Source: Bacteroidales bacterium
GTDB lineage: Bacteria; Bacteroidota; Bacteroidia; Bacteroidales; UBA3663
DNA length: 64,000 bases
Reading direction: 5' to 3'
Assembly: GCA_017618715.1 (NCBI GenBank)
Contig: JAFZTS010000072.1
Coordinates: 1-64,000 of the forward strand
Part shown: in pieces, positions 51,946 to 62,100 of the stretch
Numbering within the stretch: position 1 is the first letter of the stretch
Layout of the letters: each line of letters starts with the position of its first letter
Notes under the pieces: generated by a model
The model's input: the letters and a program-made list of their open reading frames with translations, nothing else
The model's database searches: none
Told to the model about the DNA's origin: nothing
Translations under genes and position numbers: made by a program

Positions 51946-52110
51946 ATGAAACAATATAAACACCCCAAAATCAACTTTGTCTATCTTGACAGCGCCGATA
52001 TCATCGTTTGCAGTGATGGTGTCCGTGCCACCATTTCGGGATATAACGAGGACTCCAACGGCGGATTCAGCCAAGGAGCGCCTTCCAGAAAAGGCCCTTG
52101 GGATGAATAG
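51946..52110 (+). CDS. 54-residue protein ahead of the fimbrillin-like gene
   Basis: ATG at 51946 to TAG at 52108-52110. It begins MKQYKHPKINFVYLDSADII, has VCSDGVRATISGY in the middle and ends GAPSRKGPWDE. The layout (K/Y-rich start, PxI, a strand ending in D-I, C/S-D-G, Gly/Ser-rich tail) resembles the short uncharacterised proteins that many Prevotella and Bacteroides genomes carry in front of surface-protein operons. It sits right after a promoter and 81 bp before the fimbrillin-like lipoprotein gene. No function is known. Confidence 0.65.
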   Translation: MKQYKHPKINFVYLDSADIIVCSDGVRATISGYNEDSNGGFSQGAPSRKGPWDE

Positions 52111-52191
52111 GACTCTAAGGGAAACCAAGAAATTATTAATTGAACACCAAGGAATAATAGTTCCTTCGACCTGATACATATATATAATAAT

Positions 52192-53106
52192 ATGAAATTA
52201 TCCAGACAAAAAATCATTCATTCTTTGCAGTTTGTGATTTGCTGTACGACCCTGGTCGTTTTTCTTCCTGCTTGCTCGTCGGATGACGACAGTCCATTGC
52301 CGGGCATTGAGGAGGATAGCAATGGTCGTGCGCTTCGTCAGCTCACCATCAACGACGCTTCGCTTACCAGGGCGACGATCGACGCCGCGACGCTTGCGGC
52401 TTCGTGGACCACTGGCGACGTGGCAACCTACGTCAACCTGAGCTTGTTGCCGGGTCAGATGGATTATGGAGATCTGACGGCTGCTTCATCCGCGCAAACC
52501 ACCTTGCTCGAAGGCAATGTCTATTGCCGCGAGGCTGATCATTTGGCTGTGATCTATCCATCGGTAACTCCCGCAAACGACGGTTCTCTCATCGTCGATC
52601 TAAGAGGGCAGAAGGGTACGCTTGCCGATGTGGGCCAGCGCTTCCATTATGTTTTCGGTGTGGCAGAGGTGACGAAGGTGGAGAACAAAACAGCCACGGC
52701 CACAGTCTCGCCGATGAAGAGCTTGCTCGCCCTGTGCAAGTTCACGTTTTCTGACGGCACAAATCCCATCGCCGTGAAGGAGCTGAAAATAAGCTACGGC
52801 TCATCTGGCACGCGTGGCTATCCGAAGACGGGAACGGTGACGCTCGATGCCAATTCGAGCGCAGATAATGTGACAGTCAAAGCCACGAACCCAACCACAT
52901 CCGAAGATAAAGTCCCACTCACCATCAAACTCGATGATGCCACCACCGAAGGTGTCCATGTGGCCCTGTTCCCTATGGACCAATCGTCAGACTTCCATTT
53001 CACCGTCATTGATGGTTCGAACAACACCTACACCGGCACGGCCAAGGCCAAATTGAGAGCCGGCAAGTACTATGATTCGACATTGAAATTAACAAAAAAT
53101 AATTGA
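52192..53106 (+). CDS. Fimbrillin-like (Mfa/FimA-family-like) lipoprotein
   Basis: 304 residues. Lipobox LPAC (Cys28) followed by SSDDD, an acidic patch right after the Cys that fits the Bacteroidetes lipoprotein surface-export signal. Two beta-sandwich-like domains follow: about 45-165 (LTRATIDAATLAASWTTGDV, HLAVIYPS) and about 185-304 (LLALCKFTFSDG, VHVALFPMD, GKYYDSTLKL), the arrangement of Fimbrillin_like proteins. It overlaps the alternative TTG start of the giant gene by 4 bp and lies 8 bp before its preferred ATG, so the two are translated together. Confidence 0.82.
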   Translation: MKLSRQKIIHSLQFVICCTTLVVFLPACSSDDDSPLPGIEEDSNGRALRQLTINDASLTRATIDAATLAASWTTGDVATYVNLSLLPGQMDYGDLTAASSAQTTLLEGNVYCREADHLAVIYPSVTPANDGSLIVDLRGQKGTLADVGQRFHYVFGVAEVTKVENKTATATVSPMKSLLALCKFTFSDGTNPIAVKELKISYGSSGTRGYPKTGTVTLDANSSADNVTVKATNPTTSEDKVPLTIKLDDATTEGVHVALFPMDQSSDFHFTVIDGSNNTYTGTAKAKLRAGKYYDSTLKLTKNN

Positions 53107-53114
53107 ATATACCT

Positions 53115-56100
53115 ATGAAAACGAAACTATCAATCTCTTTGCGACATCGCCTATTCCTCATCGTCGTGATGCTCATTGCGTCGATGACGGTCGTGCATGC
53201 CGAGAAATATGTCACCGACGCTGTAGTAATCGGATGTGAGAATGCTGGCCAAGTATCCAACCTGCATAGTGAATGGCAAAGAAAAGGCTATACGATTCTC
53301 AACTATGACCTTAACAAGGATGCTGGTGGCTGGTATGTCTTCTTGGCTTACAAGGCCGAAGAAAATGCAGATCCCGAGAGGGAATACATCACCGACCTTG
53401 CCGTGAAAGACGTACAGAATCCGTCATCATCGTATTACTGGAATAGCAAGACTTATTACCTCTGCAAGCACAACGATGGATTCAATGGCAACTTGAACCG
53501 TGGAGCGGGCGGAGACGATCCCTACCTTTATTATACCAAGGAGCGTATCAACCTGACCAATCACAATTTCAGCAACAAGAAGCGCGTCATCAAGGACTTT
53601 TCCATAGTAACCGGAAATGGCAACGCCAATGCCAAATGCATTTGTTGGGATGGATCATCTAATCCTGCCGATCTCAATAGAGGTGCTGGTGGTGAATATA
53701 TATACGTTCAGATGAACTTCGTGGAGCAGAATCTTATGTTCCAGAAGGAACCTACCTTTGCCTCTGGCCTGGTATTCAACGGCAACACACAGAACCTGAT
53801 TGCCAAAGACACGTGGAAGGACAACTATGGCACACTACAGTATCGAGTCAACGAAGGCTCGTGGTCTTCGGCCGTGCCTGGAGCCGTCAACGTGGGTGAC
53901 TACAAAGTGGAAGCCCGCCTTGATGGTGGCGACTACGCCAACCCCAGCAACATCATCACAGACACCGTCACCATCGAACCACCTGTCGTCAAGGCAGCAA
54001 GCCTGCAAGGCGTGTTCAACCAAGGTGAGAAGAAAGTTAACTTGACATGGACGGTAGGTTCCGTTCCCGGCAATTTCACCTTCTACGACTGGGTGATCTA
54101 TCGCGACGGTGAAAAGATTGCCAAACTCAGTCAAGGCAAGCGAACCTATTCGGATAGTGGCTATACGAATGATGCTTCGCCTGTCTATGATATCTATTAC
54201 GTGCCACTCTTTTGGGACGAGGATACGCGGCGCGATGACACGAAAACCTCGACAACGGTGAGCACCGTACGCACGGTGCCGATCAACGACCTGTCGGTGG
54301 AGTGTCTCGACGAAAGCATCGTGTTCACTTGGAATTCTGATGGTTATCCCGAAGGCTTCGGCAACCGATTCAAGATTTATGTGAACGACGAGGAGGACCC
54401 GGTCTGCACCATCACTCCATCCAACATGCAGACTGAATTCCGCTGGGAGCACCGCTCTACTGAAGAGCACGCCAACCGTCAGAACAAGATCGACGAAGAG
54501 ACGGGCGTTCCCTACACAGAGGAGCCGCTCAATGCCTGCCAGCCGAATAACTATCGCATCGTAGGCCTTATCAAGGAGACGGACGGCGATAAGGTGTGCA
54601 ATGAGTATCCCGTCAATATGAAGGCCATCGGCGACGGTACACTGTTCAAGGAGATTGATGCCTCGAAGGGTGTTTGCGACGGCTCGGTGAAGCTCTCTTG
54701 GCACGTCAATACGCAAGGCTCTGTTGTGGCTAAGACCTACATTGTCGAGCGTCGCCGCGCCGAACAGGAGGACGAAGCCTGGGAGACGCTGACCCGCATG
54801 TCGAGCAATGACGACTACCTGTTCTATACCGACGAAACCGCCCTGCCGGGTGTTTATTACGACTATCGCGTCACAGTGCAGGACAAGTGCGATGACGGTG
54901 CCATTATCAACAATGAAATCACCACCATCGGATTTGCCAAATGTACCGGCACCGTGGCTGGCCGTGTTTCCTACGGCTCGACGGGTACAGCTGTGAAGGG
55001 CGTCGATGTGGTAATGAGGAAAACCAATACCGCAGGTGACGACCTGGAGCAGTTCCACTCCATGTATTTCACCGACACCAATGGTGCCGTGATGTGGCAG
55101 TACCCTTCTTCAGGCTATGCCAATGAGTATTTCTCGACCGACGACTTCTCCTTACAGATGTGGTTGTTCCCCGAAGTGTTCAGCAACAGCAAGATTGCTG
55201 ACTTCGGCAGTAACATTGGACTGAGCATGACGGCTGACGGACAGCTCGGCTTCACCGAAAGCCGAGATGACATTACCTATCATGCTACCGACGGTTCAAA
55301 AGGCAAAAGCAAAAGCCAAAGCTATCAAGCCCTGGTGGACGGCAAAACCTCCAAGTGGTGTGTGAGCAGCAGCCAAATGACCAACGGCGTATGGTTCTGC
55401 GAGTTCACAGCCTCCGATTTCGTCAACGTCACGGGCTATACCCTCACCACGGGTGATGACACGGAGACTTACCCCGAGCGCAACCCCAAGATCTGGACGT
55501 TGAAGGCCAAACAGAACGAGAGCGACAGTTGGATCGTGATTGACAGTCGCAACGTGTTCGATAACGCCGACGATGCCCTGCCTGCCGCCAATTTGTCTGA
55601 AGTGAGCTACGACATCGCTCCCGAAATGCAGGGCACGTACAAATACTTCCGTTTCGAGGTGAGCCAGAGCGGTGGCAGCGATATGCAGCTGGCCGAACTG
55701 AAGCTGATCGGAGGACATTCGGTCAATTATCTTTTCGAGGGCCTCACATTGAGAGAAAATGCCTACAACCACGTGGCACTCGTCCGCAAAGGATCGACGC
55801 TGACCTGCTACCTGATCAATCCCGAATCGGACGGCAGTCCTACTATCCGAAAAGCAACCGCTACACTTGAAGACAACCTTGATCTGGACGGTTCCGATTG
55901 GTTCATACTGGGACACTTCAAGGGTGCCGTCGATGAGTTCCGCCTTTGGACCAAGAGTCTTGATGAGGAAGAACTATTGGAGAACTACGACCATCTGCTG
56001 GTGGGTGACGAGGATAACCTTGAGACCTACTGGACCTTCGACGAGGGCCTGCGCACACAGTTCTTCGACTATGCGCGCGACGGCTCAAACTATCACAAGC

Positions 56101-59100
56101 ACCATGGTCGCGTGGGCAGCAACGCCCAGGCCTCAACACTTACACCTGACGCCCTCGAATTGAAGGCCAAGACCGACAAGGACGGCAACTACATCATCCA
56201 GGGCATACCGTTCACGGGTGAAGGAACGTCCTATTCCATTGTGCCCATGTTTGGCATTCACGAGTTTAACCCCAACAAGACGCTTCTCTTCATCGGCTAT
56301 AACTCGCTCGTCCACAACAAAACCGACTTCGACGATGTGTCGTCGTTCATGATGAGCGGCCACATCTACTATGCCGGCACCAACGTGCCCGTCGAGGGCG
56401 CACAGATGTATGTGGATGGTACGCTGCAGAACACCAACGGCAAGATGGTAGAGAGTGACGCAAGCGGATACTATGAGCTTTCCGTGCCTATTGGCAAACA
56501 TTTTGTGGAGGCCAAGCTCGGCAACCACACGATGGTTGCAGGCGGACGCTATCCCACTCAGGGTGTGTTTGACTTCGACCGTGCCGTACAGTACGACTTT
56601 GCCGACTCCACCTTGGTGAACTTCGTCGGCCGTGTGGGCGGTGGCTTAAGAAACGACACGCTGGCCGTAGGTTTTGGCCTGTCGAGAAACAACATCGGCA
56701 TGGCTACTGTCCAACTGGCACTCAACAACGAGTCGTTCTCGTTCAACTGTCAGGACGACCATATCAGCGACGCAACGACCAATCGCTCATGGGAAAGTGA
56801 CACCACGAGTATCGTTAGCCGAGCATGGACCGGAACGAGCTACGATGCGAAGTATATTTACATCCGCACCGACTCACTTACCGGCGAATTCTCAGCATTG
56901 GTTCCCCCATTGAAGTACAAGATGAAGAGCCTGCGCATTGACTCGAATCCCGACATTGAGTTCGGTTCGCTGCCCGAAATTGACCTGACCACCGTGGCTC
57001 AGCAAAAGTACGATTCGCTCAAGGTGATATCCAGCGACAGCGTCGAAGTGACGAAGACCTACACCTACAACACGAAGATGATCAAGACCTACTATTCCGC
57101 GCCCAAACTGGAGCTGTGGCAGATGAGTGTCAACGGCGAAGGTGACGCACCCAGAGGCGTGTTCGGCCGATCAAGCTTCGAAGATTTCACCGACAGTTTC
57201 GGCACGACCAATATCGATAGCCTTTGGACAAAGGATAAAGAAGGAAAGATCACCTACACCTACCTTTACCCCATCTACGATGGTTGCGACAGGGTGAAGA
57301 TGAGCGTCTGGGGCTATGAGGCTTATTCAAACTACGATAGCGGCAAAGCCGTAGCCGACACGCTTGCCCTCGACGGTCAGATAGTGACCATCACCAACGA
57401 GATGAGCGACGAGCAGATGGTTGTAGCCCGCGTCGATAACGAGTCTTTGGGCTTGCAGCCCGGCGACATCTATGACGTGAAGTCCAACCAGTTGATACTC
57501 GATGCCCGAGGAAAGAATGAATTCACATTCACGACAGGATTACCCAACATCGTGTCTCCATATACACGTCAGCTCAGCATGAGTATGGAGCGTAACAGTC
57601 GCACCTATTCCTACAATGGTGTCAACGCCATTGTCTTAGGTTCGCTGTCCACCGGCAACAACTTCGTCACCCTTGGACCCGACCATGTGGCTATGGTGCT
57701 GCGCGACCCTCCGGGAGCCAACTCCAAGACTACGTGGACCACTGGTACCACAAAAACGAAAATGAGGAGTAAGGCTCACGGTTTCTATGGCGATGAGACG
57801 ATTTCAACATTTGGTGGCGCAGGTGTAAAATTCGAGACGCATAGTGGCGTTGGCGTCTTAATACAAACCACCCAGATTACACAATCCATTACAAGTACCG
57901 CAGGAGCACATTATTCGGTAAACCGCTATAATCAGACCGACGAGACATGGTCCGTTACCGCCACGAAAGCCATTTCGACAGGTACAGGTTCATCTTACGT
58001 CGGTGCGTCAGGAGATGTCTATATCGGTGCATCCACCAATATCATTGTCGGCACATGCCGCAAGCTCGGCTTCTTCCGCAAAGGACAAAACTACCCATTC
58101 GAGCTCGACCTGAAAGATGCCCTGTCATTGGGCGATAGCATCACCACCACCTTCATGTATTCGGCCTACGAGCTGGAGAATGTGATGATACCCAAGTGGG
58201 AGGACTTGCGTCGTTCGTTGTTCACCTTCGTAAAAGACGAGAATGAGGCAAAGAATTACGTAAACAACAGCGACCGCTGTGTCTATGCCACATGGCTGAA
58301 GAAGGACGACCCCAATCTGGGTGTCGATACCACCACCTATCGTCAGATTGCGCCAAAGAACTGGAATGACGAGGTATTCCTTACCGACAGCGTGTTGTGG
58401 TGTACCAACCAGATTGAAAGTTGGCGCCAGAAGATAGCCGATAACGAGGAAGACAAGGTCGATGCCATCAACGGCCAGAACTATTTCCGCGAAAACATCT
58501 CTTTCGATGCCGGTGCTCCTAATTCCTACAGCAGCCGCTGCGACACCACCTACCAGAAGAAACATAACTACAATCATAAGCTTGGTGGCATCGTCAAAGT
58601 AGGATACTTATCCGAAATTAGTCCGGCCGGTGGCTATACGAAGTGGGGATGGGATGTCAATACCGAGAACGGTTGGACGATGGCAACTTCCGAGAGCGAC
58701 CCCGATGAGAACTACAAGGACTGGGCACAGTTCGACTACTCGTTCAGCGACAGCAACCGTGGCACCGACTTCAGCGTGAGCACCTACAAGTCGCCCACTG
58801 GATGGAGCGATAGCTTCTTCCTTGTCGGAGGTCAGAGCTACAACCCCTACGAGGGCGAGGAAAAGACCAAGTACTTCGAGCCTGGACAGCACACGCTCAG
58901 CAATGGCACTGAGCAGATGGAGCAACCCAGCATTCGTATCAGCCTCGACGGCGAAGCCGAACATAGTGCCAAGTCGGTTACCCTGAGCGATGTGCCTGCA
59001 GGACAGACGGGACAGCTCACGCTGCACCTCTCCAACCTCAACAACACCAACCAGGGCTTCGAGTTCGGCTATACGATTGTGGTCGTCGAACCCTCCAATC

Positions 59101-62100
59101 AGCAGGCCTTGCAGGTAATGATGGACGGTTATCCTGCCGACGGACGCACCATCGTCATCCCTGCCGGTGAGACCGTCAAGAAGGTGATTACCCTACGCCA
59201 GAGCGACCAGAGCGTACTCGACTATGAGAATCTCATGATCAAGTTCGTCTCGGTCTATCAGCCCATCAAAATCAACGACTTTGTGACGTTCAACGTGCAC
59301 TTCAAACCCAGTTCGAGCCCCATCAGCCTGGTTATCAACGAACCGGTGATGAATATCGAGAACATGAAGCGCACCGACGGCAAACTCGAGATGAAGGTGA
59401 CCAATTTCGACCGCCAGTTCAAGAACATGCAGAAACTCGGCGTAGAATATCTCTACGAAGGCTCCACCACTTGGACACAGCCCTCCGAACTGCAGTTCGT
59501 GGTGAACGATTCGACAGACCTCGATGGCCAACCGTTGCCCGACGAAGGCGATCTGCGCCTCTTCTACGACATGAAGGACGACAATTTCTACCCGCAAGGC
59601 ACCTATACTTTCCGTGCCTATACGATGACGAAGTACGACAAAGAACCTATCTATGTCTATAGCGATGCGATTGCCGTCGTGAAGGACAATATGGCACCAT
59701 GCCAGCTTACCACACCCACGCCTGCCAACGGCATTTTGGGCTACGGCGACGACCTCAGCGTAGAGTTCAACGAGGACATTGTCCCCGGCTACGTTTCTGA
59801 CAAGAATATCATCATCACCGCCAAGCTCAACAACCAGACCGTGCAGCACGAAGTGGCCAAGCGTCTGGACGGCGACGACAACCAGGTCACCATCAACCCC
59901 ATCTTCATGAATGGTGACTGCACCATCGGCGTATGGATGTTATGGTCCGAGCCAGGCAGCTTGCTGATGCATGGTCGCAACCGTTTTATTATCGCTATCG
60001 ACGAGGCTGGACACTTGGTTGTAAGTGTCGGCAATGACAGGCAGCTCGTCAGCAACGAAGTGCTGCCCAAGGACGAGTGGACATTCCTAGCCCTCAACTT
60101 CAAGATGTCCGATATGACTATTTCGGCCATCGCCCAGGCCGGCACGCGGACCATCCCCCTCTTCAACAAGAAGAAAGTCGACGATGATGCCCTGGCTGCC
60201 ATCGGCTACAACGACGATAACTACCTCTATCTCGGCAACCTGGTGGGCGCAATGCACGACCTCGCCCTCTACGGCATCTGCCGCGACCTGAACGATGTCG
60301 CTGCCACGAGGTACCAGGCTAAGGACAGTTATGTCTATGGTTTGATGAACTATTGGCCGATGAACGAAGGCCATGGCGACGTGGCTGCCGATTCGCGCCA
60401 CACCCATGACTTCCAGGTGAACCGGAATTGGGTGATCAACAACACGAACTTTGCCTTTGGTCTGGAGAACGTGAAGGATGCCGCCGGTGTGAGCGTGAAT
60501 ATCGGGAAAATCAATACTTACATCGACGAGAGTTACGCCATCGAACTGTGGAACCTCAGCGACGCGACAAGCGAAGGTGAGGAAGGCATATTCGAGGCAG
60601 GCTCGAAGGATGCCTATCGTCTCAACCTCCACTACGATGCCGAAAAGAATATCGTGCTCGACTACGGTACGAAGTCACTCACCGTGGCAACACCCGAAGT
60701 GGCGAAGTCCGGCGAATGGCACCATTTGGCCCTTAACGTCGTGCGCGGACAGTCAGCCGGCTTCTATGTCGATGGCAAGCGCACGGCGGTCATCGCCGAA
60801 CGCGAAATGCCCGTGCTCGATGGTGCTACGATGACCATTGGTCGCAACTCCAAGGGAATGTTCGACGAACTGCGTATCTGGAAGGCAACACTCTCCGAGG
60901 AACGCCTGCTCCAGAACATGTACCACACCCTCGACACTGCCGACGTCTATTCGCGCGGCCTTGTGGCCTACTATCCATTCGAAGTGGACGGCGAGGTCTA
61001 TGGCGTACCCAGCAAGCTCTTTACCCTCGACGACATGGCCCCAGGTTCCGACCTGTCCGTCCAGTATGTTGCGATGTCATCGCAACAATCCGACCCCTCG
61101 TCCTCTTTCGCCCCACCACTCAAGAACGCCGCGGTCGAGCAGCGTATCAGCGCCGTGCCTGTGGCCTCCGAGCGCAAGGTGGTCATCAATTTGAGAAACA
61201 CCGCCGGTGTGGAGGCTCGCGAACTCGAAGGCAGTACGCTCAACATCACCGTCGATCAGATCCACGACTTGCACGGCAACAAGTCGGCACCCATTCGCTG
61301 GACGGCCTACGTGCAGCTCAACACCTTGAAGTGGACCAAGGACAGCGTCACCGTCATCAAGCAGTATGGCGAAGACACCTATTTCAACGTCGACATCGTC
61401 AACAAGGGTAGTAAGACCGAGTATTATACCTTATACAATATACCCACATGGCTCTCGCTGGTCGATGCCATCGACGGTTCTCCTATCGAGACCACTGGCG
61501 AGCTGGCTCCGCAGTCCACCAAGACGCTGCGGTTCTGGGTGAAGCCGCTGTTGAGCGTGGGCAACTATGATGTCACGCTGGGTCTGCAGGGCAACGACGA
61601 GATTCTCGAACCGCTGCGCATCATCGCCAAGGTTCGCGGCAAGATGCCCAACTGGAGCGTCGATCCCGACAAGTATGAGAGTGCAATGAGCATCGTCGGT
61701 CAGATTTATATCAACGGTATCCTCATGGGCAATCGTGAGAGTTGCGTGGCCGCATTCATTGACGGCGAATGCCGTGGCATAGCCAACATCGAACCCTTCC
61801 GTGGTACATCCTACGTAGCCATGAGCGTCTATGGTACGCCGCAGAAGAGCGTGAACGGCAAGATTGTCAATGTCGATCTGGACAAGCCTGTCTCCTTCCG
61901 CATCTGGGATGCCTCCACTGGTGTAGCCTACTCCAGTGTCAACGTCTCCCTTGCCGGTGGGGCCGTCGATGTCAGCTTCGACCCCTCGGTGAACTACGGC
62001 AACTTCGACGTGCCCGTCATGTTCACCAAGAGCAAGTTCATTGAGCAGCAGCTCGAACTGAAGCCCAACTGGAACTGGATTTCGCTTGGTGTCGAACCCG

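Noticed and set aside
53835..55058. 407-codon open frame antisense to the giant LamG gene
   Set aside because: It mirrors the strongly biased sense codons; the sense protein is continuous for 3,327 residues.
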